Shown piece by piece: positions 22,586-30,965 of a stretch of 64,000 nt of DNA. The position numbers and the translations under genes are program-made. Source of the stretch: Acidiphilium rubrum (lineage in GTDB: Bacteria; Pseudomonadota; Alphaproteobacteria; Acetobacterales; Acetobacteraceae); the NCBI RefSeq assembly GCF_900156265.1, contig NZ_FTNE01000002.1:100683-164682 (forward strand). The letters run 5' to 3'. The stretch's first letter is position 1. Every line of letters starts with the position of its first letter. Under the pieces are notes generated by a model. The model saw only the letters and a program-made list of their open reading frames with translations. It was not told where the DNA came from and ran no database searches.

Positions 22586-22686
22586 GCAGGCATGATAGGC
22601 GGCAGGCCGGGGGGTGAGAAAGCGTTTTGTTAGGGCAGCCGTTAGTTTTCAGTGAGGCAACCAGCCGCCCCCACCCCAGTCCCAGA

Positions 22687-22727
22687 TCAAAAAAGTTTTT
22701 TGCTTCTTTTTTACAAAAAAGAAGCCT
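22687..22727. repeat. R1 AT-rich hairpin repeat, single unit (type A)
   Basis: The GCTTCTTTTTT / AAAAAAGAAGC stem is at 22702-22725, preceded by GATCAAAAAAGTTTTTT. It lies between two minus-strand genes, downstream of the PEP-CTERM gene and upstream of the duplicated hypothetical gene. Confidence 0.85.
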
Positions 22728-22834
22728 TACGCCGCTCCCCCATCCAATCCGCCCGAGCCATGACCCGTTGGTCGCTGCGATGCGGGCCGGGCGGTGCGAC
22801 CCGATGATTGGGACGCACCGCGCGGAGGGGCGGA

Positions 22835-23515
22835 TCAGGCGGTTTTGCGGCGGCGGCGGAGCACCACGCCGAGACCGATCAGGCCGGTGCCAAGCAAGGC
22901 GAGCGAGCCGGGTTCCGGGACGTTCACCTTGTTGTCCACTTCGGCCAGCAGGATGTTGCCGCTGAGGGCGGTGACGTCGAGATAGCGGTAGGTGCCGATG
23001 ATGTTGCCGGCGAGATTGCCGATCAGGTTGTCGTTGGTGCCGGTGGCGAGTTGGTGCGTGCTCAGTTTTCCGGCGACGTTGGAGCCGTAGACCGCCCATT
23101 CGTCGTTGCCGCTCGTGCTGCCGGCCTGGAAGCTGAGCGCCATGCTGGTGATCTGTGAGGAACTGGCCAGATTGATCAGGTCTAGCTGGATGAAGCTGCC
23201 GGGCGTGATTTCGTGATCACCGGAGGGATCGTTGGTCAGGCCGACGCCTTGTTCGCCCGACCCCTGGTCTTTGCCGTAGAGATCCTGGAACTTATAGCGG
23301 TTGCCGTCGGCCTTGGTATAGCCGGTCGCGGTGATGTCGATCGGCGGGTTGAGGACGGGGGTGCTTGCGTAGGTATGAGTGTGTCCAAGGCTGCCGTTGC
23401 TACCGACAAAGTTCCAGACCACATCGATCGTTCCGGCCTGAGCGGCGCCGAGGCTGACGACGGCCATCGACATTGACGTGGCCGTCAGGAGAAGCAGTTT
23501 TTTCAAATTTCGCAT
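22835..23515 (-). CDS. PEP-CTERM sorting domain protein
   Basis: The 226-residue product has an N-terminal Sec signal peptide (basic start, hydrophobic core, likely cleavage after AQA at about residue 27). Its C-terminus is a classic PEP-CTERM signal: VPEPGS, a hydrophobic helix, then RRRR. Proteins with this tail are recognised by an exosortase (EpsH/XrtA type) and usually end up at the surface or in exopolysaccharide. The body is rich in Ser, Thr, Asn and Gly. Its function is unknown. No exosortase or polysaccharide gene is in the window. An AAAGG site precedes the ATG. Confidence 0.87.
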   Translation of the reverse strand: MRNLKKLLLLTATSMSMAVVSLGAAQAGTIDVVWNFVGSNGSLGHTHTYASTPVLNPPIDITATGYTKADGNRYKFQDLYGKDQGSGEQGVGLTNDPSGDHEITPGSFIQLDLINLASSSQITSMALSFQAGSTSGNDEWAVYGSNVAGKLSTHQLATGTNDNLIGNLAGNIIGTYRYLDVTALSGNILLAEVDNKVNVPEPGSLALLGTGLIGLGVVLRRRRKTA

Positions 23516-23836
23516 TCAATTAACCTTTCGTTGTATCGAGCATGCAATTATGCACAACCGTAATCGGATTATTGCAATTTACGTGCCAATTTTTCATTTC
23601 AGTAAAAACAATGACATAAGCGCGTACAATAATTTAGATGTAAAAGATTCCGACACTCCAGGGCGTATCGGGGGCCGTTGTCGTCGACCAACGACAATGA
23701 GGTGCAGACTGGTTTCGCTGCCGAGGCCGCGCCGGGCGTTATACAGGCTCGCGGCGAGGGTAGCGGTGATGGTGGGCGGCGCCATGCGCGGACTACCGGA
23801 TGAAGCTGTTTGTGCCTCCACCCCGGTTCCTGATCA
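23516..23836. other. Intergenic region with an unusually AT-rich left part
   Basis: This 321-base gap separates the PEP-CTERM gene from the R1 unit and purB. The first 130 bases are clearly more AT-rich than the surroundings and lie directly upstream of the PEP-CTERM start, so they probably hold its promoter. I could not fix -35/-10 boxes. The rest is GC-rich with short open frames but none that resembles a known protein. Confidence 0.5.
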
Positions 23837-23837
23837 C

Positions 23838-23875
23838 CCAAAGTTTTTTGCTTCTTTTTTACAAAAAAGAAGCCT
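23838..23875. repeat. R1 AT-rich hairpin repeat, single unit (type A)
   Basis: The stem GCTTCTTTTTT / AAAAAAGAAGC is at 23850-23873. It lies 11 bases beyond the purB stop, so it could act as the purB terminator. Confidence 0.85.
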
Positions 23876-23883
23876 TACTTTCC

Positions 23884-25218
23884 CTATTCCTGAAACACCC
23901 GCTCGAAAATCGTGTCGATCCGGGCGAGGTGCAGGTTCGGGTTCATGGCGGTGTCGATGGCTTCGGGGGTGATGCGGCCGGCGACCTCGGGGTCGGCGAG
24001 GAGGTGGTCGCGGAAGCGTTTCGCGTCGGGGTGGCCGAGGGTGGTCCAGGTGGCCATGGCGTTGCGCTGGATGATTTTATAGGAATCTTCGCGCGAGATG
24101 CCGGAGCGGGCGAGGAGGAGGAGGATTTCGCCGGAGTGGACGACGCCGCCGAGGCTTTCGAGGTTTTCGGTCATGCGGTCGGGGTAGATGGTGAGTTTGT
24201 CGATCATGCCGGCGAGGCGGTTGAGGGCGAAGTCGAGTGTGATGGTGGCGTCGGGGGCGATCACGCGTTCGACCGAGGAGTGGCTGATGTCGCGCTCGTG
24301 CCAGAGGGCGACGTTTTCGAGCGCGGGGAGTGCGTAGCCGCGTACGATGCGGGCGAGGCCGGTGAGGTTTTCCGACAGGACCGGATTGCGCTTGTGCGGC
24401 ATGGCCGACGAGCCTTTCTGGCCGGGGTGGAAGAACTCTTCGGCTTCGCGGACTTCCGAGCGCTGGAGGTGGCGGATTTCGGTGGCGAGGCGTTCGATGC
24501 CGGAGGCGATGACCGCGAGGGTGCAGAAATAGGCGGCGTGGCGGTCGCGCGGGATGATCTGGGTCGAGACCGGTTCGACCGCGAGGCCGAGATGGGCGGC
24601 GACGTGGGCTTCGATGCGCGGGTCGAGATGGGCGAAGGTGCCGACGGCGCCGGAGATGGCGCAGGTGGCGATTTCGGTGCGGGCGGTGAGCAGGCGGGCG
24701 CGATTGCGGGCGAATTCGGCGTAGTGGCCGGCGAGTTTGAGGCCGAAGCTGGTGGGTTCGGCGTGGATGCCGTGGCTGCGGCCGATGGTGGGGGTGAGTT
24801 TGTGTTCGAGCGCGCGTTTTTTCAGCGCCGCCATGACGGCATCGATGCCCTGGAGGAGGAGGTCGGTCGCCTGGGTGAGCTGGACGGCGAGACAGGTGTC
24901 CAGCACGTCCGAGCTGGTCATGCCGAGGTGGACGAAGCGGCTGTCCGGCCCGATCGGTTCTGCGAGCCAGGTGAGGAAGGCGATGACGTCGTGGCGGGTG
25001 ACGGCTTCGATGTCGGCGATTTTGGTGACATCGGCCTCGGTCATCGCGGCGATCGCGGCGCCGCCGTGGGTGCGGATGGCGGCGGCGGCTTCGGCCGGGA
25101 CATCGCCGGTGGCGACCATGGCTTCGGCGGCCAGCGCCTCGATTTCGAACCAGATGCGGTAGCGGTTCAGATCCTGCCAGATCGCCACCATGAGGGGGCG
25201 GGAATAACGCGGTACCAT
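23884..25218 (-). CDS. purB: Adenylosuccinate lyase
   Basis: PurB splits adenylosuccinate into AMP and fumarate and also acts on SAICAR in purine synthesis. The 444-residue protein belongs to the fumarase/aspartase superfamily. The signature loop GSSAMPHKRNP carries the catalytic serine. TSSDVLDT and GRSHG(I)HAEPTS supply the other active-site blocks. The start at 25218 has an AAGGAG site. In-frame residues upstream to 25362 run through the R1 repeat and should not be counted. It is flanked by R1 units on both sides and appears monocistronic. Confidence 0.96.
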   Translation of the reverse strand: MVPRYSRPLMVAIWQDLNRYRIWFEIEALAAEAMVATGDVPAEAAAAIRTHGGAAIAAMTEADVTKIADIEAVTRHDVIAFLTWLAEPIGPDSRFVHLGMTSSDVLDTCLAVQLTQATDLLLQGIDAVMAALKKRALEHKLTPTIGRSHGIHAEPTSFGLKLAGHYAEFARNRARLLTARTEIATCAISGAVGTFAHLDPRIEAHVAAHLGLAVEPVSTQIIPRDRHAAYFCTLAVIASGIERLATEIRHLQRSEVREAEEFFHPGQKGSSAMPHKRNPVLSENLTGLARIVRGYALPALENVALWHERDISHSSVERVIAPDATITLDFALNRLAGMIDKLTIYPDRMTENLESLGGVVHSGEILLLLARSGISREDSYKIIQRNAMATWTTLGHPDAKRFRDHLLADPEVAGRITPEAIDTAMNPNLHLARIDTIFERVFQE

Positions 25219-25289
25219 CGGGGTCTCCTTGCTCGCGCGGCGGTTTTGGGCGGGGGCGGTTGGGTTGGCAAGGGGAGGGCGCGGGAAAA

Positions 25290-25415
25290 GGGAAGGCTTC
25301 TTTTTTGGAAAAAAGAAGCAAAAAACTTTTTGACTCCGGGGCACGGGCGTTTGAGGCGGCACGGGCTCAGATTGGTGAAGTTTTTTTGCTTCTTTTTTGT
25401 TCGCAAAAAAGAAGA
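25290..25415. repeat. R1 paired element (~125 bp)
   Basis: Two hairpins face each other: a left one at 25296-25319 (GCTTCTTTTTT / AAAAAAGAAGC, GG loop) and a right one at 25388-25414 (loop GTTCGC). Between them is a conserved spacer containing GGGGCACGGGCG and GGCACGGGCTCAGATT. It sits between the purB start and the end of the diguanylate cyclase gene. The same layout recurs at 34965, 44520 and 54250. Confidence 0.88.
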
Positions 25416-25416
25416 G

Positions 25417-26538
25417 CTACGCTGCCGTGACCTTGTCCTGCGGTGACCCGGTGTTGCCCGTATCGAGGATGATACGGTTTCGTCCCTGGTCTTTGCCGCG
25501 ATAGAGGGCTTGATCGGCGCGGGCGACGGCGGCATCGAAGGATTCGCCGGGGGCTAGGGTGCTGATGCCCATGGTGAGGCTGATGCTGACGTGGATGTCG
25601 CCGATTTGCGGCTTGAAGGCGGTGAGGCGTTCCTGAAACCGGGTTGCGAGTTCGGCGGCGCCTTCGATTGGTGTGTCGGGCAGGACGACGAGAAACTCTT
25701 CGCCGCCCCAGCGGGCCAGGATATCCTCGCCGCGGATCAGCTCGCTGAGTTCTGCGGCGACCGTGGTCAGGATGCCATCGCCCGCTTTGTGGCCGAACCG
25801 GTCGTTGATGAGTTTGAAATGATCGATATCGACGAGGATGAAGGACAGATCGGCACTGCCGCGCTCGGCGGCGGCGATGCTGCGGGCGGCCATTTCGATG
25901 GTGGAGCGGCGGTTGAGCAATCCGGTCAGGGGATCGGTGGTGGCGAGGCGCTGGAGTTTCTGTTCGGCGGCGATGGCGAGGCGGCGGTACATCAGGGTGA
26001 AGTAGGTGACCATGCCGATCAGGACCGTGGCGTTGTAGGCTTGCAGGAACACGAGGGCGGCGTGGCCGATCGGCGCGAGCGGGTGCAGCGTTGCGGCGAG
26101 GATCATCAGGGCGATGAAATAGGCCCATAGCCAGGCGATGAGGATGATGGCGCGCCGGCGCGGCATGCTGATGGCGATTGTGGGCACGAACATGAGCAGA
26201 TAGAAGAAATAGCCGCTGTTCCATCCGCTGAGCAGGGTTCCGATGGTGGCGTGGCCGAAGACTTCCGCCCAGATCAGCGCGACGGCGAGGCGGTTGCGCC
26301 TGTGCTTGAGCAGGCGGTGGATGACGGCGTAGAGGCCAGCGCTGAACAGGTTCATCGCGGCCTGGGTGACTGAATGCTCGGCGAGGAAGAAGGGGACGAA
26401 GAGCAGATCGTCGAGCCCGGCGACGATGACGATGCGTGCGAGCAGGACCCAGCTGTTTTTGGCGATGGCCGATCCGCCCACCTGGTGTGGCGGGGCCGCT
26501 TTGCTCGATTGGCCCGCCGCTGCGGAAGCGGTCTTCAT
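25417..26538 (-). CDS. Membrane-anchored diguanylate cyclase
   Basis: The 373-residue product has an N-terminal region with five or six membrane helices (about residues 30-190), then a GGDEF domain opening with TTDPLTGLLNRR. The active site is GGEEF at 278-282, and an RxxD inhibition site (RGED, 269-272) lies five residues upstream. Both features indicate an active, product-inhibited cyclase that makes c-di-GMP. There is no EAL domain. The signal sensed by the membrane part is unknown. The gene stands alone between two R1 elements and is divergent from the TerC gene. Confidence 0.92.
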   Translation of the reverse strand: MKTASAAAGQSSKAAPPHQVGGSAIAKNSWVLLARIVIVAGLDDLLFVPFFLAEHSVTQAAMNLFSAGLYAVIHRLLKHRRNRLAVALIWAEVFGHATIGTLLSGWNSGYFFYLLMFVPTIAISMPRRRAIILIAWLWAYFIALMILAATLHPLAPIGHAALVFLQAYNATVLIGMVTYFTLMYRRLAIAAEQKLQRLATTDPLTGLLNRRSTIEMAARSIAAAERGSADLSFILVDIDHFKLINDRFGHKAGDGILTTVAAELSELIRGEDILARWGGEEFLVVLPDTPIEGAAELATRFQERLTAFKPQIGDIHVSISLTMGISTLAPGESFDAAVARADQALYRGKDQGRNRIILDTGNTGSPQDKVTAA

Positions 26539-26654
26539 CGGTCGCGCCCCTGGGGTTCGGAATCATCGCTGGTCTCATTTTTCTAGCACAGAGTTCTCAA
26601 GATCGGGTAAACAATATTGAGTTTGAGACGGTCGATCGGCACGGACGCGAACGA

Positions 26655-26697
26655 ACGAAGTTTTTTTTGCTTCTTTTTTGTTCACAAAAAAGAAGAC
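26655..26697. repeat. R1 AT-rich hairpin repeat, single unit (type B)
   Basis: The stem CTTCTTTTTT / AAAAAAGAAG with loop GTTCAC lies at 26670-26695, preceded by a run of eight T. It is in the divergent region between the diguanylate cyclase and TerC genes. The loop marks it as the right-half (type B) unit of the paired elements. Confidence 0.85.
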
Positions 26698-26759
26698 CTT
26701 CCTGCCCCTGCCCTGGCGTTCCGGTTGACAACCAAGGACGCAGACGCGAACCACGCTGC

Positions 26760-27371
26760 ATGAACATGGCTCTCGCCGATCTTGCCGTGCTGGCGCAGGT
26801 TTTGCTGATCGATCTGGTGTTGGCGGGCGACAATGCGATCGTGATCGGGTTGGCGGTTGCGCGGTTGCCGAAGGCGCAGCAGCGGCAGGCGATCTTGATC
26901 GGGGTGGGGGCGGCGACGGTCATTCGGATCGGGTTGGCGTTGGTGGCGTTGCGGCTGCTGGCGGTGATCGGGCTGACGTTGGCGGGCGGGATTCTCCTTT
27001 TGTATGTCGCGTGGAAATCGTGGCGGGAGTTTCGGCGCCAGCCGCTTGCGGTGAATGAGGCGGCGCCGGCGCGGCTGCGGGATGCGGCGATCCGGATCGT
27101 GATTGCCGATCTGTCGATGAGTCTGGACAATGTGTTGGCGGTGGCAGGGGCGGCGCGGGATCATCCGTTGTTGTTGGCGGGCGGGCTGGTGTTTTCGGTG
27201 GCGTTGATGGGGTTGGCCGCGAATATCGTGGCGCGGTTGTTGACGCGGCATCGCTGGCTGGTCTGGGTTGGGCTTGCCATCGTGCTATATGTGGCATTGA
27301 CAATGATTCACGCGGGGGGCCTGCAGGTCGCTCATCACATGGGATTGCACGTGCCTGCATGGCTCGGATGA
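26760..27371 (+). CDS. TerC family membrane protein (YjbE-like)
   Basis: The 203-residue product has six or seven membrane helices and both TerC-family acidic motifs: LVLAGDNAIVIGLA near residue 20 and MSLDNVLAVAGAA in the second half. TerC-type proteins have been linked to manganese export and metallation of exported enzymes, and YjbE-like members are the short form. No Mn-sensing yybP-ykoY riboswitch is visible upstream; the leader is occupied by an R1 unit. I used the ATG at 26760, and the ATG at 26766 is equally possible. Its end overlaps the STAS-MlaE gene, so the lipid-transport genes may share its transcript. Confidence 0.87.
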   Translation: MNMALADLAVLAQVLLIDLVLAGDNAIVIGLAVARLPKAQQRQAILIGVGAATVIRIGLALVALRLLAVIGLTLAGGILLLYVAWKSWREFRRQPLAVNEAAPARLRDAAIRIVIADLSMSLDNVLAVAGAARDHPLLLAGGLVFSVALMGLAANIVARLLTRHRWLVWVGLAIVLYVALTMIHAGGLQVAHHMGLHVPAWLG

Positions 27372-28456
27372 CGGCGGTTCAGCTTGAGGTTGCCAGCGAG
27401 GGCGGCGGCACGGTGATCAGCCTGGCCGGGCCGCTGACCGCGACGGCGCTGGCGCCGGTGTGGACGCGCGCGGTGGATGCGGCGCGGCGGGCGGGGGATG
27501 GGCTCGCGATCGATGTTTCCGGGGCTGAGCTGATCGATACATCGGGGGCGGCGCTGCTGCTGGCGCTGGAGCGGGATCATTCGGGGCGGATCGAGTGGCG
27601 CGGGCTGGGCGAGAAGCCGGCGCAGTTGATGGCGCGGCTGCGCCTGGCGGTGCCGGAGGGGGTGACGGCGAAGGTGCCGGCGCGGACGGTGGCGCGCACC
27701 AGCGTATGGCGGACATTTTTGATCCGGGTGACGTTTTTCGGCCAGACGATTCTGGCGACGGCGAGCCTGCCGGGCAAGCTGCGGTTTTTGCGGGGGGGTA
27801 ATTTTTTCCGGCTGGTGGAGCGGGCGGGGACGCAGGCGATGCCGCTGGTGGGGATGATGGGATTTTTGATCGGGATGATCCTGGCGTTCCAGTCGGCGAT
27901 TCCGATGAGGCAGTTCGGGGCGGATATTTATGTGGCGGCGCTGGTGTCGCTGTCGTTGTTTCGGGAGTTGGGGCCGCTGCTGGGGGCGGTTATTCTCGCG
28001 GGGCGGACCGGGTCGGCGTTCGCGGCCGAATTGGGCACCATGGTGGTCAACGAGGAGGTGGCAGCGCTGACGACCATGGGGATCGATGCGGAGACGATGC
28101 TGGTGATTCCGCGGATGGCGGCGGCGATGGTGGTGATGCCGGCGCTGGCGCTGGGCGTGGACATTGCCGGGGTGTTGGGCATGGGGCTGGTGATGATGAT
28201 CCTGGGGTTTCCGCCTTCGGCGATTCTCAATCAGATCCAGATGGCGACCGGGCCGTATGATCTGTTGCTCGGGCTGTTCAAGGCGGTGGTGTTTGGGGCG
28301 GCGATCGGGTTGATCGGGTGCCGGGCGGGGTTGACCGCGGGGGGTGGGCCGCGCGCGGTGGGCGAGGCGGCGACATCGGCGGTGGTGGGCGGGATCGTGG
28401 TGACGATTCTGCTCGATGGGCTGTTCGCGGTGATTTTTTATCGGTTGGGCCTGTGA
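27368..28456 (+). CDS. mlaE: STAS-MlaE fusion: lipid-transport ABC permease
   Basis: This is the inner-membrane permease of an MCE-type phospholipid transport system. Residues 1 to about 95 form a STAS domain (the role of MlaB), with IDVSGAELIDTSGAALLL. The rest is the MlaE permease with five or six helices and the conserved FRELGPLLGAVILAGRTGSAFAAELGTM block. The STAS-permease fusion is common in alphaproteobacteria. The ATG at 27368 overlaps the terC stop by ATGA. An ATG at 27359 would add three residues. The stop overlaps the GTG of the ATPase gene. Together with the next three genes it forms a four-component transporter. Confidence 0.93.
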   Translation: MTAVQLEVASEGGGTVISLAGPLTATALAPVWTRAVDAARRAGDGLAIDVSGAELIDTSGAALLLALERDHSGRIEWRGLGEKPAQLMARLRLAVPEGVTAKVPARTVARTSVWRTFLIRVTFFGQTILATASLPGKLRFLRGGNFFRLVERAGTQAMPLVGMMGFLIGMILAFQSAIPMRQFGADIYVAALVSLSLFRELGPLLGAVILAGRTGSAFAAELGTMVVNEEVAALTTMGIDAETMLVIPRMAAAMVVMPALALGVDIAGVLGMGLVMMILGFPPSAILNQIQMATGPYDLLLGLFKAVVFGAAIGLIGCRAGLTAGGGPRAVGEAATSAVVGGIVVTILLDGLFAVIFYRLGL

Positions 28457-29199
28457 GCGCGGCTTGTGCGCCGGCGATCGTGGTGGATCATGCCGGGCAG
28501 AGTTTCGGCGGGCGGGTGATTTTCGAGGATGTGAGTTTTACGGTTGCGACCGGCGAGGTGTTCGTGGTGCTGGGCGGGTCGGGGTGCGGCAAATCGACGC
28601 TGCTCAAGCAGATGATCGGGCTGCTGACGCCGACCAAGGGGCGGATCACCGTAGGCGGCTATGATGTGGTGGAGCGGGTGGCGTTGGTGCGGCGCGAGAT
28701 TGGCGTGATGTTTCAATCGGGCGCGTTGTTCGGATCGATGACGCTGCTGGAGAACGTGATGTTGCCGCTGGTGATGTTCACGGATTTGCCGGCGCGGGCG
28801 CGGGCGGAGATTGCGCGGATCAAGCTCGCGATGGTCGGGCTGGCGGAGGCGGTGAATTTGCTGCCATCCGAGATTTCGGGCGGCATGGCGAAGCGAGCGG
28901 CGATTGCGCGGGCGCTGGCGCTGGACCCGCCGATCTTGTTTCTCGATGAGCCTTCGGCCGGGCTCGATCCGATCACCGGGGCGGGGTTGGACCGGTTGAT
29001 ATTGGATTTGCGGGCGACGCTGGATTGCACGTTCGTGGTGGTGACGCATGAGTTGCAGTCGATTTTCGCGATCGCGGACCGGTGTGTCATGCTCGATCGC
29101 GAGGCGCGCGGCATGATCGCGCTCGGGGTGCCGCGCGATTTGCAGCAATCGAGCACGCACCCGACGGTGCGCGCGTTTTTCAACCGGGATGCCCCATGA
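28453..29199 (+). CDS. mlaF: MlaF-type ABC transporter ATPase
   Basis: This 248-residue ATPase powers the MCE-type lipid transporter. It shows Walker A GGSGCGKST at about residues 37-45, a Q-loop in GVMFQSGALFGSMT, an ABC signature variant SEISGGMAKRAAIARA (SGGMAKR is typical of MlaF), and Walker B ILFLDEPSAGLDP. It starts with GTG at 28453 overlapping the mlaE stop (GTGA). Longer in-frame upstream sequence is a shadow of mlaE. A 24-base gap separates it from mlaD. Whether lipid moves inward or outward is not decided by the sequence. Confidence 0.93.
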   Translation: MSAACAPAIVVDHAGQSFGGRVIFEDVSFTVATGEVFVVLGGSGCGKSTLLKQMIGLLTPTKGRITVGGYDVVERVALVRREIGVMFQSGALFGSMTLLENVMLPLVMFTDLPARARAEIARIKLAMVGLAEAVNLLPSEISGGMAKRAAIARALALDPPILFLDEPSAGLDPITGAGLDRLILDLRATLDCTFVVVTHELQSIFAIADRCVMLDREARGMIALGVPRDLQQSSTHPTVRAFFNRDAP

Positions 29200-29223
29200 T
29201 GGATTGCGAGAGGAACGCCAGAG

Positions 29224-30216
29224 ATGGAGGGTAAGGGGGCGGCGCTGCGGACCGGGCTGTTCGTGCTGGGCGGCATTGTCGTGCTGATCGGGGCGATTTT
29301 CATTTTGTCGGGCAATGCGTTCCGCTCGGGGCTGAATTATGAATCCTATTTCGCGGAATCGGTGCAGGGGCTCGATGTCGGCTCGGCGGTTAAGTTCAGG
29401 GGGGTGACGATCGGCAAGGTGACGGATATCGGGCTGGTTTCGGCGGAGTATCCGCCGGCCAATCCGGCCGATCTGGTCCAGCCGGTGTATCATCAGGTGG
29501 TGGTGCGGTTTCGGGTCGATCCGAAGAAGATCGGGCCGGATGCGAATTTCGGCGGGGCGATCGATCATGGGTTGCGGGTGCAGGTGGCGCCGCAGGGGAT
29601 TACCGGGCTTGCGTATCTGGAGCTCAGCTTCGTCTCGCCGACGCAGCATCCGGTCAAGCCGATCGCGTGGCATCCGCGCAGCTTGGTGATACCCTCGATT
29701 CCGAGCACGCTGACGCAGGTGCAGGATGCGGTGCAGAATTTCCTGACCAATATGAACGGGGTGAAATTCGATCAGACTGTGAAGCTGCTGACCTCGACGA
29801 TCGATACGCTGAATCAGGAGATTACCACCGGGGATGCGCATCAGGCGATCGCAAACGCCAACGGGTTGCTGGCGGAGTTGAAATCGCAGGTGGCGCAGGC
29901 GGATCTGCCGGCGACGACCGCTTCGATCCGCAATCTGGCGGATGGGGCGAAGACCAATGCGATTCTGGATCAGCTGGATCGGACCAGCCGTGAATTGGCG
30001 ACCGCGACCGCCGCGATGCCGGCGCTGCTGGCGGATACCAAGGCGACGGTTGCGACGGCGAACCGGGCGACGGCGACGCTGACGCGGCAGATGATGCCGA
30101 TTTTGCGCAATCTGGATCAGGCATCGTCCAACCTCGATGAACTATCCGAGACGTTGAAGAATAATCCGGCGGTGGTGCTGCGGGGCGCGCCGCCGCCGCC
30201 GCGGATGCCGCGCTGA
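29224..30216 (+). CDS. mlaD: MlaD-type MCE domain protein
   Basis: MlaD-type proteins form a ring in the periplasm that passes lipids between the permease and other carriers. The 330-residue product has one N-terminal membrane helix (about residues 10-30). A single MCE domain follows (about 40-130; GLDVGSAVKFRGVTIGKVTDIG), and then a long alpha-helical C-terminal region with many Ala, Thr and Leu that ends in a Pro/Arg-rich tail. At 330 residues it is longer than E. coli MlaD (183) and closer to mammalian-cell-entry or PqiB-like helical forms. It overlaps the lipoprotein gene by one base. Confidence 0.92.
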   Translation: MEGKGAALRTGLFVLGGIVVLIGAIFILSGNAFRSGLNYESYFAESVQGLDVGSAVKFRGVTIGKVTDIGLVSAEYPPANPADLVQPVYHQVVVRFRVDPKKIGPDANFGGAIDHGLRVQVAPQGITGLAYLELSFVSPTQHPVKPIAWHPRSLVIPSIPSTLTQVQDAVQNFLTNMNGVKFDQTVKLLTSTIDTLNQEITTGDAHQAIANANGLLAELKSQVAQADLPATTASIRNLADGAKTNAILDQLDRTSRELATATAAMPALLADTKATVATANRATATLTRQMMPILRNLDQASSNLDELSETLKNNPAVVLRGAPPPPRMPR

Positions 30217-30863
30217 TGTTTGGGAGCCGACGCATGATGAGCCTCGATCGCCGCCATTTTCTGCTTGCGACACCGCTGGCGCTGGCCGGGTGCGGCGGCA
30301 TTCTGGCCAAGCAGCCATATGTCGCGCGGAGCGATTGGCCGCTGGCACCGCCGCCGCCGGTGGGTGCCGGGGTGGGTGGACGCGGGGTGGTGCAGGTTCA
30401 GGGGATTGCTGCCGGGCCGACGCTGAGCCAGCGCGGGCTGATCACGCTACTGGCGGATGGCAGCATTCATCAGGGGTATTACAATCGCTGGGCGACCGCG
30501 CCGGCGCAGGCGACCACCGCCGCGCTGATCGCCTGGTTGGAGGCTTCGGGCGCGTTTGCCGCCGTGGTGGGCGAGGGTAGTTCGCTGACGCCGGATCTGA
30601 TCGTGGAGGGGACGCTGGATACGCTGCTGGCTGATCCGGCTGCTCAGGTCGCGCGGGCGGCGTTGACGCTGGTGGTGGCCAAGCCGGTGGGGATCGGCGA
30701 GCGGCCGTTGGCGCAGCGGCGGCTGCGGGCGACGGCGCCGCTGGCGGGGGTGACGGCGCCCGATCTGGTTGCCGCGCAACGGGCGGCGCTGGCGGGGGTG
30801 CTGGGGCAGGCGGTGGCGCTGGTGCGGGGGTTGGGTGCTGCGGGTGGCGCGGACTCGCACTAA
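30216..30863 (+). CDS. ABC-transport auxiliary lipoprotein (PqiC/YmbA-like)
   Basis: The 215-residue product has a Tat-like RRHF start followed by a hydrophobic stretch and a lipobox LALAGC, so it is probably anchored to the outer membrane through the cysteine at about residue 26. The rest resembles the auxiliary lipoprotein family found with MCE transporters, with the typical ARSDWPLAPPPP opening and VQGIAAGPTL strand. By analogy with PqiC it would dock the MCE protein to the outer membrane. It starts on the last base of the mlaD stop. ATGs at 30234 and 30237 are alternative starts that keep the signal peptide. Confidence 0.82.
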   Translation: MFGSRRMMSLDRRHFLLATPLALAGCGGILAKQPYVARSDWPLAPPPPVGAGVGGRGVVQVQGIAAGPTLSQRGLITLLADGSIHQGYYNRWATAPAQATTAALIAWLEASGAFAAVVGEGSSLTPDLIVEGTLDTLLADPAAQVARAALTLVVAKPVGIGERPLAQRRLRATAPLAGVTAPDLVAAQRAALAGVLGQAVALVRGLGAAGGADSH

Positions 30864-30871
30864 AAAATTGT

Positions 30872-30896
30872 CTTTGTGCTTTTTTTGTTCACAAAG
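30872..30896. terminator. Diverged R1-like hairpin after the lipid-transport operon
   Basis: A hairpin CTTTGTG / CACAAAG encloses a T-rich loop ending GTTCA, nine bases past the lipoprotein stop. It resembles a decayed type B R1 unit (T-tract plus GTTCAC loop) and is well placed to end the mla transcript. Confidence 0.55.
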
Positions 30897-30965
30897 CGCA
30901 GGACTTCTCATGATCTGTCGGTTACATCGTATCTCTGACATCTTTGAACCAACGAGGGAGCGACA

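Noticed and set aside
23594..23841. Short minus-strand frames in the gap before the PEP-CTERM gene
   Set aside because: They have no ribosome-binding site, no known similarity and overlap the promoter region and repeat; not supported as genes.
26600..26759. A possible manganese riboswitch upstream of the TerC gene
   Set aside because: The conserved yybP-ykoY blocks are absent; the leader is mostly an R1 unit.
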